In this document: in pieces, positions 1 to 8,242 of the stretch | How the letters are laid out: each line of letters opens with the position of its first letter | Numbering within the stretch: the stretch's first letter is position 1 | Assembly (NCBI RefSeq): GCF_012395835.1 | Contig: NZ_JAAZSQ010000018.1 | Location: 11,770 to 75,769 of the forward strand | Direction of reading: 5' to 3' | DNA length: 64,000 bases | Source: Arthrobacter mobilis | Lineage (GTDB): Bacteria > Actinomycetota > Actinomycetes > Actinomycetales > Micrococcaceae | Program-made: the position numbers and the translations under genes | Notes under the pieces: generated by a model | The model's database searches: none | The model's input: only the letters and a program-made list of their open reading frames with translations | What the model was told of the DNA's origin: nothing

Positions 1-567
1 CCGGGCACCCTTCTGCCAGGCATCGCTCAGGGGCACGACGTGGTCGATCTGCACGGCGGTGCTGGTGGCGTTGCCGCGGACGAAGTGGATGGTCGTGGCG
101 GTGAACGGATCGGCCAGGGTGCCGGAGGTGACGATGCAGTTGTTGGTGCCGGGCCTGAAGGTCTCGCCGGTCAGGTCGCGGGCGAGGATGTCGTTGCGGG
201 CATCGCAGCCGTTGCGGTCCGGGTCCTGCCAGCCGCTGCCGAACTCGTCGCGGTCATACCCGGTCTTCGGGGCACGGCCCTTGACCGGGATGGTCTCCAG
301 CAGGGCCAGGGCGGTGCCCTTGGCGGCTTGCTTCTCCTTCTTCGCGGCGGCAGCCGCCTTCTTCGATTCCGCAGCCTTGGAGGGGCTCTCAGCAGCCGAC
401 GGAGCCGTCGTCTCCTGGGCCCGTGGCGTCCCGGTGGCCAGGGCTGCCGGCGGCGCGCCCTCGACGGTAGCTGCCCCAGATCCGCACCCGGCCAGGGCGA
501 GGGCAGCGAGGGTAGCGGCGGCCAGAGACGTCCAGGCACGGGCGCGGGCGGTGCGGTGTTCGGTCAT
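1..567 (-). CDS. HNH-family (DUF1524-like) nuclease lipoprotein, C-terminus beyond the window
   Basis: The frame is open from ATG at 567 to the window edge (189 codons), so the 3' end is missing. Residues 15-28 form a lipoprotein signal ending in LALAGC, with Cys28 as the likely lipidation site. An Ala/Lys-rich linker follows. The rest shows the DRNGCDARNDIL block and the QIDHVVPLSDAW block typical of secreted actinobacterial HNH proteins of the GmrSD C-terminal/DUF1524 type; the DHV residues are the expected metal/catalytic motif. It probably acts as an exported nuclease anchored on the outer face of the membrane. A TAGGCT -10 lies upstream at 601-606 (minus). Family call is from motifs; substrate is unknown. 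Confidence 0.8.
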   Translation of the reverse strand, partial: MTEHRTARARAWTSLAAATLAALALAGCGSGAATVEGAPPAALATGTPRAQETTAPSAAESPSKAAESKKAAAAAKKEKQAAKGTALALLETIPVKGRAPKTGYDRDEFGSGWQDPDRNGCDARNDILARDLTGETFRPGTNNCIVTSGTLADPFTATTIHFVRGNATSTAVQIDHVVPLSDAWQKGAR

Positions 568-652
568 GGTTCCCCCAAGGAGTGCGGTGGCTTCCTGCCC
601 AGCCTATGCAGGCACACCCGCTGATCGCGCTCCATGCCGCCGGCCCGGCGCG

Positions 653-662
653 CCGCACACAG
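653..662 (+). promoter_or_regulatory. CCGCACACAG box upstream of 692 gene
   Basis: One of 15 copies of the CCGCACACA(T/G) box. This copy ends in G and has no convincing GG(T/G)GA(G/C) box 14-15 bp upstream, so it is a weak member. A ribosome-binding site (GGAGG, 681) and ATG follow. Confidence 0.4.
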
Positions 663-691
663 AAGGTCAGGATCAACTCGGGAGGAACGCC

Positions 692-916
692 ATGGGGCAC
701 CGCGAATGGGAAGAAGACAGGGTCAAACTGCCGGCTGCGGGATTCGCTTGCCTGCGCAAGGCCATTCAGGACGCCGACTCGGCGCACAAGGAAAAGGTCT
801 CCGAGATGACCCAGGATTGCTGGAAGACCCTGACCCGCAAGGAGCAGACGGACTTGGACGTCTACAGAACGGCTCATCGCCCGTCCGGACGCTCCCGAGG
901 AATCCGCGTTGCCTAG
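692..916 (+). CDS. small hypothetical protein (74 aa)
   Basis: ATG at 692 follows GGAGG at 681. The product is charged, with a run of Lys/Glu/Asp-rich helix-forming sequence (residues 20-60) and no membrane segment; I do not recognise the family. The stop codon overlaps by four bases the stop of the convergent secreted-protein gene at 913. A longer frame reading in from 59 exists but its extra N-terminus has no protein-like character, so the downstream ATG is preferred. Confidence 0.65.
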   Translation: MGHREWEEDRVKLPAAGFACLRKAIQDADSAHKEKVSEMTQDCWKTLTRKEQTDLDVYRTAHRPSGRSRGIRVA

Positions 917-2643
917 CTGACCTTGCAGGACCAGACACCGATTTCGTTCCCGCTCAGGTCCCTGATGGCAACAAACGTGCAGGTCCTCTTCGGCTTCCTG
1001 ACCGGCTCGCGCTTCAGGTTCGGTTTTACACTCACCGCCGCAGACATCACCCTGCCCTCGGTGTAGCCATCGCGAACAGCGTACGCGCGCACCTTGATCT
1101 TCTGCCGGTCATAGCTGTCGGGGACCTTGAACGTGCTCCCGGTCCCCGGATACCAGGCGATGCCGTCGAGGTACCACTGGTAGCGGACCTTGGACGGTTT
1201 CGCCGCCCAGGACCCGGTGCTGGCGTTGAGCCTGCTGCCAGCCTTGAGCGTGCCGGTAATCTTCGGAGCACTGGTGGCCTTCAGCGGGCGGGCTGCCGGG
1301 CGGACAGCGCCGCTCTTCTTGGTCACCGTGACGTAGTTCTTCTTCGAGGCGGTGGCCTTGACGGAGATCTTCTTGCCGTAGTCCCTGGTCTGAAGGCGGT
1401 ATCTGGCCTTGGTGGCGCCGGTGATCTTCTTCCCGTTTCGCAGCCACTGGTATTTCACCGTGGTGCCGGACAGCCCGAAGCTGGGCCTGGCAGTCAGCAC
1501 CGAGTTGACCTTCCGGGTGCCGGTGATGGCTGGGGACTTCGCCTGAGACATGAGCCCGAGAGTGACCGAGCGGGCCGACGCGGTGGCGGTCACGGGCACG
1601 TAGTAGCGGGTGACGCCCTCGCGGCTGCCCCGGTCGTCCACGAAGCGGCCGTCAGTGTCCGTGTACTGCACGGAGATCCTTTTGCCGATGTCGGCCGCGG
1701 TCTGCACGTAGGTGGATTTGGTGGCCCCGGGGATGGGTTCGCCGTCGCGCAGCCACTGGTACTTTTCGTACCCCAGCGGCAGGGTCCGCCCGTCCAGGGC
1801 CAGCCGGCTGCCGACCCGGGTCGTGCCGGTGATGCGTTCGCGGTCTGCTTCGGGAACGTAGTGCAGGTCCGCCATGTCCTGCACGCGCACAGTGCTTTCC
1901 TGGGTCACCGACCACTCGTCGAGGTGGTCCAGGTACTCCCGGGCGTCGTAGAGGTCCCCGTCGTAGGTGACCTGATGGTCGCCCTCCATCGTGTAGGTCA
2001 GGCCCGCGGAGCCTGACTTGCCCCAGTGGTCGGTGGAGGTGAAGGCCAGCGGTTTGCCGGTGATGTCGTTGATCGGGGTGTGCCTGATCGGGGTGTTGAC
2101 CATGCCGGTGGCCGCCACGCCGGTCTGCTCGTAGTACAGGCGGAAGGTCTCCAGGTTGTGCATGGCGCGGGCGGCGGTCAGGTTCACCGGGTTCTTGCCG
2201 ACCGGGGTGGTGACGCCGGCGATGAAGGATTCCAGGCCTGGCGCAGAAGCGGCAAGCCGGGCCAGGTCGGGGACGGCCGCCGTGTCGTAGATGGCGATCC
2301 TGGCCAGGTTCGGCAGGGCGTAGAGGTTCTCCCACCCGGCGGCCGTGACGTGCCCAATGCGCAGCTCCTCCAGCGAGGCCGGCATGGCCGGGACGCGGGT
2401 GATGTTGGTGGTGACCCCGCCCCCGAGGTAGTTCAGGTCCAGGTAGGTGAGGTTGGGGTACTGCGTGAAATCACTGGCGCCCGTGACGCCCGTGCACCGG
2501 ATGCTGGTGAAATCCTCCACGGATGCTTCGTGGCCGTAGCCCTCACAACCGCGTGGCAGCAGGTTCGCCGCCTGGGCCGGCAGAGCGGTCAGGCCAACAA
2601 TGGCCAGGGCTGCAGACAGCGCGGTGGTGATGATACGTTTCAC
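913..2643 (-). CDS. secreted protein with leucine-rich-like region and three Ig-like surface repeats
   Basis: 576 aa from a GTG start at 2643. Residues 1-25 form a Sec signal peptide ending at an AQAA cleavage site. Residues 40-200 contain LxxLxLxxL-like spacing resembling internalin/leucine-rich repeats. The C-terminal half holds three repeats built around YQWLRDG/YQWLRNG/YQWYLDG followed by a GK-I-V strand, the pattern of Ig-like repeats common in actinobacterial surface proteins. A Cys pair lies near the C-terminus. It is likely an exported adhesin-like or wall-associated protein. A TAGGAT -10 lies at 2711-2716 on the minus strand, and the start is preceded by GGGGGAACT, a sequence shared with two other secreted genes. 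No LPXTG anchor is seen. Confidence 0.8.
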   Translation of the reverse strand: MKRIITTALSAALAIVGLTALPAQAANLLPRGCEGYGHEASVEDFTSIRCTGVTGASDFTQYPNLTYLDLNYLGGGVTTNITRVPAMPASLEELRIGHVTAAGWENLYALPNLARIAIYDTAAVPDLARLAASAPGLESFIAGVTTPVGKNPVNLTAARAMHNLETFRLYYEQTGVAATGMVNTPIRHTPINDITGKPLAFTSTDHWGKSGSAGLTYTMEGDHQVTYDGDLYDAREYLDHLDEWSVTQESTVRVQDMADLHYVPEADRERITGTTRVGSRLALDGRTLPLGYEKYQWLRDGEPIPGATKSTYVQTAADIGKRISVQYTDTDGRFVDDRGSREGVTRYYVPVTATASARSVTLGLMSQAKSPAITGTRKVNSVLTARPSFGLSGTTVKYQWLRNGKKITGATKARYRLQTRDYGKKISVKATASKKNYVTVTKKSGAVRPAARPLKATSAPKITGTLKAGSRLNASTGSWAAKPSKVRYQWYLDGIAWYPGTGSTFKVPDSYDRQKIKVRAYAVRDGYTEGRVMSAAVSVKPNLKREPVRKPKRTCTFVAIRDLSGNEIGVWSCKVS

Positions 2644-2759
2644 AGTTCCCCCGGTCGAGGGCGCGGGACGGCTGGCGGCGGCGAACGCCCTCTGGCCGCC
2701 GTCCGCATCCATCCTATCCGCGGGCATTCGCCCACGGGCGTTGGCGTGGCCGGTGAGGC

Positions 2760-2789
2760 GGGGACTGCCCGGCCGACTGCCGCACACAT
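2760..2789 (+). promoter_or_regulatory. element-specific promoter: GGGGAC-N14-CCGCACACAT
   Basis: GGGGAC at 2760-2765, 14 bp, CCGCACACAT at 2780-2789. The gene at 2830 follows with its own ribosome-binding site. Confidence 0.6.
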
Positions 2790-2829
2790 GAAAGCCGGTA
2801 ACTGCCAATCCCCTACCCGAAGGGCCGCC

Positions 2830-3159
2830 ATGCCAGCCGAATACACATCCAGGAAGCGGGCCCTCGGCCGTATTGCCGATTCCCTGGCCAGGCATCAGCC
2901 GGTCCGGCGTGAAAACGGACCCGGACAGACCTGCCGCAACCAGGCCTGCAACCGCGTCATCTTCCTGAACCGGCAGGACATCTACAACCATCAGGCCGTC
3001 GTGCTGGCCAACGACCTGCAGGCCGATCTGGATTTTATGCTGGAGACGGCCTTGGAGGATGCGGCAGGGAGCGGAGCCGAACCCGGGCACGAGCTGCTGG
3101 CTGAAATCCGCGCCGAGTATCTGGTGCTCGCCCCGGCTCCGGCTCCTGCCAGCAGCTGA
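2830..3159 (+). CDS. hypothetical protein, 109 aa
   Basis: ATG at 2830 preceded by GAAGGG. A short CRNQACN motif with two Cys lies near residue 37, and an acidic helical region and an Ala/Pro-rich tail follow. An open frame runs much further upstream, but it is antisense to the secreted protein gene and crosses the CACACAT promoter, so this start is chosen. First gene of a cluster (2830-4542) in the same direction. No family recognised. Confidence 0.65.
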   Translation: MPAEYTSRKRALGRIADSLARHQPVRRENGPGQTCRNQACNRVIFLNRQDIYNHQAVVLANDLQADLDFMLETALEDAAGSGAEPGHELLAEIRAEYLVLAPAPAPASS

Positions 3160-3168
3160 AGGAGATTC

Positions 3169-3552
3169 ATGCCTGACTTCATTACGATCCGCGAGACCAT
3201 CGAATACACCGTCAAGCTTCCGGATAATCCGGAAGAGCGCGCCGGCTTCCAGCCCGACTACCTGGACGCCGGGGACGTCCGCTCCATCGTGAGGCAGGAA
3301 GTCCGCCGCTTCCACGAGCCGGCCTACGTCATCGGGGCGGACCAGGAGCGCGAGCTCCACGTCCTGTATGCCGACGGCGAGGAGGTCTACGCCAACCGCA
3401 GCTACGACGCCGTCTGGGAGCACTTCAAGGAAATGACCGGGCAGCCGGACCTCTACTACCGTGCGTGGGGCGACCTCGACGACCCGGACAAGTCCTGGAA
3501 CAACCCCGGGGAAGCGCAGCCGGCCGACACGGGCGAGGAGGCGGCCCGGTGA
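3169..3552 (+). CDS. hypothetical protein, 127 aa
   Basis: ATG at 3169 with GAAGGAG seven bases upstream; starts 9 bp after the previous stop, so it is cotranscribed with the 2830 gene. Acidic soluble protein with alternating strand/helix composition and several Tyr/Trp residues in the C-terminal half. Its stop overlaps the next GTG start (GTGA), implying translational coupling. Function unknown. Confidence 0.75.
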   Translation: MPDFITIRETIEYTVKLPDNPEERAGFQPDYLDAGDVRSIVRQEVRRFHEPAYVIGADQERELHVLYADGEEVYANRSYDAVWEHFKEMTGQPDLYYRAWGDLDDPDKSWNNPGEAQPADTGEEAAR

Positions 3553-4103
3553 CCGTCTTCGAGATCGAAAACCTGCGTTCCGGCCGGCACCGCGAATGGC
3601 GGGTGAAGCTGACCAACGCCGGGACCGTCCCGGACCGGATGCGCACACACCCCGAGTTCGCCCCGTACCTGGCGGTCCTGTATGTTTCCGCTCCGCACGA
3701 CGCAGCGCCGTTCAACAAGCTCAGCGTCAAGCTGTTCGGAAAAGACCGGCCGATGCAGTCCATGGACTACGACAACACCTCGCCCAACCCGGAGTACAGC
3801 ATCCGCAACGCCCCGGCCTGGGTGAAGCAGCTGTTCGCCGACGTCACCGGTGAAGGGCACCTGATCAACCACCACACACCGGATGCACGGTGGTCCACCG
3901 AGGAGATCTATTCGCTCACCGCACCGCGCGACCCCGCCTACCCCGTGGTCGATCCGCTCCCGATGGAGCTGTGGCAGGACCGGGCCCTGCTCAACGGGCT
4001 GACCGAGCGCTCCGGCACCCGCACCGGGGACGCCGACCAGGTTTTGCTGGCCCTGGCCGAAATCCTCGCCGCACAGCGCGCGGCTCCGGACGCTGACCTG
4101 TGA
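3549..4103 (+). CDS. hypothetical protein, 184 aa
   Basis: GTG start at 3549 overlaps the preceding stop as GTGA; the stop overlaps the next start in the same way. The protein is mixed alpha/beta, without signal peptide or membrane segment. The coupling on both sides shows that the 3169, 3549 and 4100 genes form one translation unit. No motif that identifies a function was found. Confidence 0.75.
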   Translation: MTVFEIENLRSGRHREWRVKLTNAGTVPDRMRTHPEFAPYLAVLYVSAPHDAAPFNKLSVKLFGKDRPMQSMDYDNTSPNPEYSIRNAPAWVKQLFADVTGEGHLINHHTPDARWSTEEIYSLTAPRDPAYPVVDPLPMELWQDRALLNGLTERSGTRTGDADQVLLALAEILAAQRAAPDADL

Positions 4104-4285
4104 GCCTGGACCGGGAGCTGCTCAGGATGGCCGACGACATGGACAACGCCATCGCCGGCACCCCGGAATTCATCGGCCCCGGCGGCATCCGGTTCAACGC
4201 CTCCGAGCAGCTCCGCTCCCTGGTGGCCCGGTACGGCACCGGAACGCCCTCCGCGCAGAAGGCCCCGGACGCCCCGCCCTTCTAG
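4100..4285 (+). CDS. small hypothetical protein, 61 aa
   Basis: GTG start overlapping the previous stop. Helical N-terminus (residues 1-18) then a Gly-rich turn and a Pro/Ala-rich tail. Third member of the coupled set; function unknown. Confidence 0.65.
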   Translation: MSLDRELLRMADDMDNAIAGTPEFIGPGGIRFNASEQLRSLVARYGTGTPSAQKAPDAPPF

Positions 4286-4314
4286 GCAGGACGCCTGACC
4301 CGAAAGGACTCCCC

Positions 4315-4542
4315 ATGGCCACCCATCCCGCCGGCACCCGCATCGGCACGATCCGCCGGTACGACCGCAGCACCAAGGTCACATTCAGGTGCCCGGACCA
4401 CCCCGAGAAGACCTGGAGGTCCAAGGACCCGCGCGTCTCGGCCTGGTTCATCGCCGAGGACGCCAATCCAGCGGAACCGCCGTGCGAATGCCCGGTCGAC
4501 GATTACCTCACCACCGCCGAGTACACCGACAAGGCTGCCTGA
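4315..4542 (+). CDS. small Cys-containing hypothetical protein, 75 aa
   Basis: ATG at 4315 with GAAAGGA upstream. A single CPDH near residue 26 and a CECP near residue 59 could together bind a metal as a small zinc-ribbon-like fold (inference). Ends 7 bp before the next element-specific promoter. Confidence 0.65.
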   Translation: MATHPAGTRIGTIRRYDRSTKVTFRCPDHPEKTWRSKDPRVSAWFIAEDANPAEPPCECPVDDYLTTAEYTDKAA

Positions 4543-4548
4543 CCGGCC

Positions 4549-4578
4549 GGGGACGGCGGCCGCCCATGCCGTACACAT
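4549..4578 (+). promoter_or_regulatory. element-specific promoter: GGGGAC-N14-CCGTACACAT
   Basis: GGGGAC at 4549-4554 and CCGTACACAT at 4569-4578. Seven bases separate the second box from the ATG at 4586, consistent with a leaderless transcript. The upstream in-frame ATG at 4577 lies inside the box and is therefore rejected as the start. Confidence 0.65.
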
Positions 4579-4585
4579 GTGCGGC

Positions 4586-5062
4586 ATGACCCTTCAGACC
4601 CATCCCCTTCTGGCTGCCCTGGGGCAGCGGCTCCCGAACCTGCAGCTGCGCGATGCCCAGATGCTCGTGCGCGAATTCGACATCCTCTGCCGCAGGAACC
4701 CCGGAAGCCCCAACCGGGACGGCCTGGCCGTGCGCATCACGAGCGGCCAGATCGCCAAGCTCTCCGCCATGCTGGACGCCGGACAGTTCGACGTGGGGCG
4801 GCCCTACCTCGACGCCGTTGATTCCATCGGCAGTCTCCCCGACCGCCTCGGCCTGAACACCGGCGGGGACGGAAACCGCCGGACCCGCAGCTCCGCCGAG
4901 CGCACCGCCAGGCAGATCGAGGAGGCCCTGGCCAAGCTGGCCCAGGCCGCCTGGGCATTCGACTATCTGGACGCTGCGGACATCGAGGCAGCAGTGCAGC
5001 TGTGGCTGACTGTCTTCCCCGAGGACACCGGGCTCATCACCGGCCTCTCCGAAGCCGCCTAG
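4586..5062 (+). CDS. hypothetical helical protein, 158 aa, leaderless
   Basis: ATG at 4586 chosen because the CCGTACACAT box ends 7 nt before it and no ribosome-binding site is present. Predicted mostly helical and soluble, with a short basic stretch (residues 95-110). No known domain recognised. Followed by the 26-bp duplicated palindrome. Confidence 0.7.
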   Translation: MTLQTHPLLAALGQRLPNLQLRDAQMLVREFDILCRRNPGSPNRDGLAVRITSGQIAKLSAMLDAGQFDVGRPYLDAVDSIGSLPDRLGLNTGGDGNRRTRSSAERTARQIEEALAKLAQAAWAFDYLDAADIEAAVQLWLTVFPEDTGLITGLSEAA

Positions 5063-5080
5063 CCAGAATTTCCGCCATCG

Positions 5081-5166
5081 CCCGAAACCGGCAACATCCT
5101 GCCGGTCCGGGCGGTTTTGCTGCCCCGGGTTGGCCTGAGGCCCGAAACCGGCAACATCCTGCCGGT
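5081..5166. repeat. two perfect 26-bp direct repeats, each containing a palindrome
   Basis: The 26-bp unit at 5081-5106 recurs exactly at 5141-5166 (period 60 bp). Each unit contains ACCGGCA-6 nt-TGCCGGT. The pair lies just before the promoter of the 5252 membrane hydrolase gene; it may be a two-site operator or tandem hairpins. Confidence 0.85.
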
Positions 5167-5176
5167 TCCCGTGCCT

Positions 5177-5206
5177 GTGGAGGCCCGTCGATGCCGCCGC
5201 ACACAT
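5177..5206 (+). promoter_or_regulatory. element-specific promoter: GTGGAG-N14-CCGCACACAT
   Basis: GTGGAG at 5177-5182 and CCGCACACAT at 5197-5206. A leader of about 40 nt with GAGAGGA precedes the ATG at 5252. Confidence 0.6.
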
Positions 5207-5251
5207 AGGCAGTGCAGACGAAGCACCAGCCCGAGAGGAAATCCGCCCGCC

Positions 5252-6100
5252 ATGATGGGAGCACACCACGCCGCCTGCGGCGCCGCAGCCTGGGTCGCAC
5301 TGACCAGCCAGGCCGAAGTCAGCCTGGCCGCGGTCCAGCAGAACGCCCCCTGGCTGCCCGACTCCCTCACCCTGGGCATGGGCCTGCTGGACCTCTCCCC
5401 CATGGGCATCATCACCGGGGCCCTGGTCTGCGCCGGAGCCGCCCTGGTCCCGGACGCCGACCACCACAACGCCACCATCGCCCACTCCCTGCCGCCGCTG
5501 TCCAATGTGGTCTGCGGGGCCATCGGCAAGGTTTCCGGCGGCCACCGCCACGGCACCCACTCCATCCTGGGCGTCATCGCCTTCGTGGCCGTCGCCTTCG
5601 TGGCCGGCCTGTGGGTGATCGACACCGACGCCTTCGGCGCCGTGTACGCCGGGGCCGGCATCCTCACCGTGCTGCTGACCGCGTTCGCCGCCAAGGCCCT
5701 GAAGCTGATGCCGGACCGGCTGCGCAAGACCCCGTGGGCGGTGGGCATCTTCTTCGGTGCGTTCATCGCCCTGTTCGGGCCCGAAGACCAGGGCTGGTTC
5801 GTTTTCGCCATGGGCGTCGGCGTGATCGTGCACATCCTCGGGGACATGATGACCACCGGCGGCTGCAACCTGGTCTGGCCCCTGTCCATCAAGCCGCCGA
5901 AGGCCGTGCAGAAAATCCCGTTCCTGAACCGGATCTGGCAGCGCAACGGCTACGTCTCGTTTCCCGTCCTGGGCAACGCCGGCTCAGTGCGCGAATGGTT
6001 CCTGCTCATCCCGATCAGCCTCTACGCCGCCGCCGGGGTCATCATGGCCACCGTGGACATGGGGCAGACCGGGGTTGAGAACATGATGGCCATGTTCTAA
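5252..6100 (+). CDS. YdjM/DUF457-like membrane-bound metal-dependent hydrolase
   Basis: 282 aa, ATG at 5252 with GAGAGGA upstream. The pattern is that of inner-membrane hydrolases of the YdjM family: a His near the N-terminus (MMGAHHAACG), a DADHHNA metal motif near residue 70 and GGHRHGTHS near residue 95, then HILGDMMTTGG near residue 190, embedded in five to six hydrophobic segments. YdjM relatives are induced in the SOS response in enterobacteria; a role in DNA damage here is not shown. Promoter is the CACACAT type with the duplicated palindrome just upstream. Confidence 0.85.
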   Translation: MMGAHHAACGAAAWVALTSQAEVSLAAVQQNAPWLPDSLTLGMGLLDLSPMGIITGALVCAGAALVPDADHHNATIAHSLPPLSNVVCGAIGKVSGGHRHGTHSILGVIAFVAVAFVAGLWVIDTDAFGAVYAGAGILTVLLTAFAAKALKLMPDRLRKTPWAVGIFFGAFIALFGPEDQGWFVFAMGVGVIVHILGDMMTTGGCNLVWPLSIKPPKAVQKIPFLNRIWQRNGYVSFPVLGNAGSVREWFLLIPISLYAAAGVIMATVDMGQTGVENMMAMF

Positions 6101-6335
6101 GCGGTGCGCATCCCATGCCCCCGGCATCGGGAACGGCCCCCAAAAGTGCCACCCGTGTCCAGAAAAATGGGGCGGTAACACCGGGATCCCTATTCCATTG
6201 CCACCGGACCGCGGGGTATTGTGTAGGACCCTGCCAGGGCCCGGGGCGATTACGGCAAGTACCGCCCGGCGGCCATGGAAAGCCGTTCAATAAAGGCCTC
6301 ACCGTCGATGATGCCGTTCCAATGGAGGAACAATT

Positions 6336-6626
6336 ATGCGCAAGTCACTTGCCGCCGCCGCCGTGGTGCTCTCCTCACTCGCCCTCGCGCCCCCGGCGAA
6401 TGCAGCCAGCGAAACCGACCACGGCAACAGGCCGGGCACCAGCGATCACTCACTTTCCAGTGATGACAGCTTGGAGATTGCGCGGTCCGCAAGGCCGAGG
6501 CCGGTACCGCCTTCATCCCCCAGAGGGCTGGATAGGAGCCAGGTTGACCGCCCGGACCAGGCCAACACGCCACAGGTGGGCCCCGGTAACGCATTCTTCC
6601 ATGGGAACCGTCCTGACAGAGGCTAG
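6336..6626 (+). CDS. small secreted protein with signal peptide, 96 aa
   Basis: ATG at 6336 after GGAGGAACAATT. Residues 1-23 form a clean Sec signal peptide ending in PANAA. The mature part is short, Ser/Pro/Arg-rich and apparently unstructured, without cysteines. The preceding 235 bp (6101-6335) contain no gene I can support. No family recognised. Confidence 0.6.
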   Translation: MRKSLAAAAVVLSSLALAPPANAASETDHGNRPGTSDHSLSSDDSLEIARSARPRPVPPSSPRGLDRSQVDRPDQANTPQVGPGNAFFHGNRPDRG

Positions 6627-6742
6627 GCCGAAAGCCCCCGACGGGGGCGGAAAATACACGCTCCCGGACCTTCTGCCGCGGCCTTTTCGGGGTGCTGCCG
6701 TAACGATTCCCGACCCGACCGGCGAGGTGAAACGATACCGGC

Positions 6743-7348
6743 ATGCTGAATGCCACCCTCGACCTGTTCCACACCGAGGACTCGCACGTCTCCGCCAGCC
6801 ATGAAGCCTCCCAGGCCATCTGGTACGACCCCTCGGACATGACGCGGGACGACATGGACGCCGTCACCGACATCCGCACCTATGTGAGGCGGTACCACGA
6901 GGAGCGGGGCGAATTCGGCCGCGGCGAAGATGCAGGCGGGCCAACGGCGTGCACCGGCCGGCTCATCGACCTCCGGAAGGCAGGCGCCTTGGCAGCCCTG
7001 TCTGATGAGGACCTGAAGGGGCTGATCGGGGCGGTCCGGGGCAGCCTGACGGAGGGAACCACGCACCTGATCACCCTGGACAGCCTCAACCTGCCCATGG
7101 GGGAGCCGCGGCTGGAGACACTGCTGCTGGCCGCAGCCGCTTTCCTGGAGCACCACGGCTCGGGCCGGTCCTGCACCGCCTTCTACCACCCGATCTGCGA
7201 GAAGAACGGGGACGGGCTGCGGATCGAGTCCGGATCGCTGCGCCATGTCCGGCGCCTCGGGTTCAAACCGCACCCGGAGTACCCGCGCCTGTACTGGCGC
7301 CAGATCCGGGACTTCGACGCCGACGAGGTCTTCAAGGACGGCCTCTGA
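6743..7348 (+). CDS. hypothetical protein, 201 aa
   Basis: ATG at 6743. Soluble alpha/beta protein; the layout (long helices, RLGF..HPEYPRLYWRQIR near the C-terminus) loosely recalls acetyltransferase-like folds but no acetyl-CoA loop is convincing. No ribosome-binding site is obvious, so translation may be leaderless. Followed 36 bp later by another leaderless gene. Confidence 0.7.
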   Translation: MLNATLDLFHTEDSHVSASHEASQAIWYDPSDMTRDDMDAVTDIRTYVRRYHEERGEFGRGEDAGGPTACTGRLIDLRKAGALAALSDEDLKGLIGAVRGSLTEGTTHLITLDSLNLPMGEPRLETLLLAAAAFLEHHGSGRSCTAFYHPICEKNGDGLRIESGSLRHVRRLGFKPHPEYPRLYWRQIRDFDADEVFKDGL

Positions 7349-7370
7349 CCCTGGCTGTCGCAGCCGGCAG

Positions 7371-7376
7371 GTACAT
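7371..7376 (+). promoter_or_regulatory. canonical -10 (TACATT) of a leaderless gene
   Basis: TACATT lies about 8 nt before the ATG at 7385 and there is no ribosome-binding site, so this gene appears to use the ordinary housekeeping promoter type in leaderless form. Confidence 0.5.
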
Positions 7377-7384
7377 TTCCGGGC

Positions 7385-7864
7385 ATGCGGCATGCCCTCC
7401 TGGAGCGGTTCACGGACCCCGGCTCGGTGGTCCGCCCCTCCCTGGGTGTTGACCTGGACCCGGCCGGGGTCTTCACCCGGATCCGGGCCACCGCCAGGCG
7501 CCACCACCATCTCGGCGGGGATGAGCCGGCCGTCGAGCTGACCGCGTCATGCGTGCTGCGCGACTTCCTGGACGCGGCCGAACTGCGGCTTCAGACGCGG
7601 TCAGAGCGCTCCGGGCGCAGCTTCGTGACTGTATCCTCACTGAAGCTGCGTGACGGGCAGGTCATCCCCGCCGGGGACGGCACGGCCCACACCGACAACT
7701 GGCAGCACAGGACGGATGAGACCAACTCTGCCCCGGCGTTGTCCACGCACCTTAGCTGGCCCAATGACGGATACTTCTACCGCAACCATGGCCACGGCTA
7801 CGACACGGAAACCGGCGAGGCAATCATCCCGCTGATCCAAAAGCCCTCGGCCGGCATCGGCTGA
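7385..7864 (+). CDS. hypothetical protein, 159 aa
   Basis: ATG at 7385, start supported by the TACATT -10 just upstream. The sequence contains an HHH cluster near residue 40 and a His/Tyr-rich region near residue 135 (NHGHGYDTET), possibly metal-binding (inference). No membrane segment. Family not recognised. Confidence 0.7.
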   Translation: MRHALLERFTDPGSVVRPSLGVDLDPAGVFTRIRATARRHHHLGGDEPAVELTASCVLRDFLDAAELRLQTRSERSGRSFVTVSSLKLRDGQVIPAGDGTAHTDNWQHRTDETNSAPALSTHLSWPNDGYFYRNHGHGYDTETGEAIIPLIQKPSAGIG

Positions 7865-7923
7865 CCGGCCGCCGGCGCCGGAGGCGGCTGCGTGAGGAGT
7901 CTCCGGCGCCGACCTCCCGGCCC

Positions 7924-8235
7924 GTGGACCGCACGACCTACCGCGGGAGCATTTGGAACCACGTTCTCAAGGACCAGCTTGAGGTCACCGAAGAGCAGCT
8001 TTGGGCCTGCGCCCACGACGGGGTCCTTCCCAACCGCGGACTGCCCGACGCACAGGCCGAAGCCGTCCCGCTGGCACTCGTCCGGCAGCTGATCGGGGCT
8101 GCCCTCCCCGAAGACGACGTGGCCGCCATGACGAAGGAGCAGGCGATCCGGGCCTCGGCCGACTACTGCATGCGACAGACAGGAAGCCAGTGGTTGGTCC
8201 CGGGAATCCACACGGGTTTAGACGAAGGCCCGTAA
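7924..8235 (+). CDS. hypothetical protein, 103 aa
   Basis: GTG start at 7924; helical, soluble, with a single Cys in the N-terminal third. It ends 7 bp before the next gene, so the two are probably cotranscribed. No recognised domain. Confidence 0.65.
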   Translation: MDRTTYRGSIWNHVLKDQLEVTEEQLWACAHDGVLPNRGLPDAQAEAVPLALVRQLIGAALPEDDVAAMTKEQAIRASADYCMRQTGSQWLVPGIHTGLDEGP

Positions 8236-8242
8236 GGCCACC

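Noticed and set aside
2026-2829. Upstream extension of the 2830 gene
   Set aside because: Reads antisense to the secreted protein gene and through a CACACAT promoter; the ATG at 2830 has a ribosome-binding site.
5081-5166. CRISPR array
   Set aside because: Only two repeats, a strong palindrome in each, no cas genes; fits an operator or tandem hairpins better.
5059-5946. Minus-strand frame of 295 codons opposite the YdjM-like gene
   Set aside because: Antisense shadow; metal-binding motifs and membrane helices are coherent only on the plus strand.
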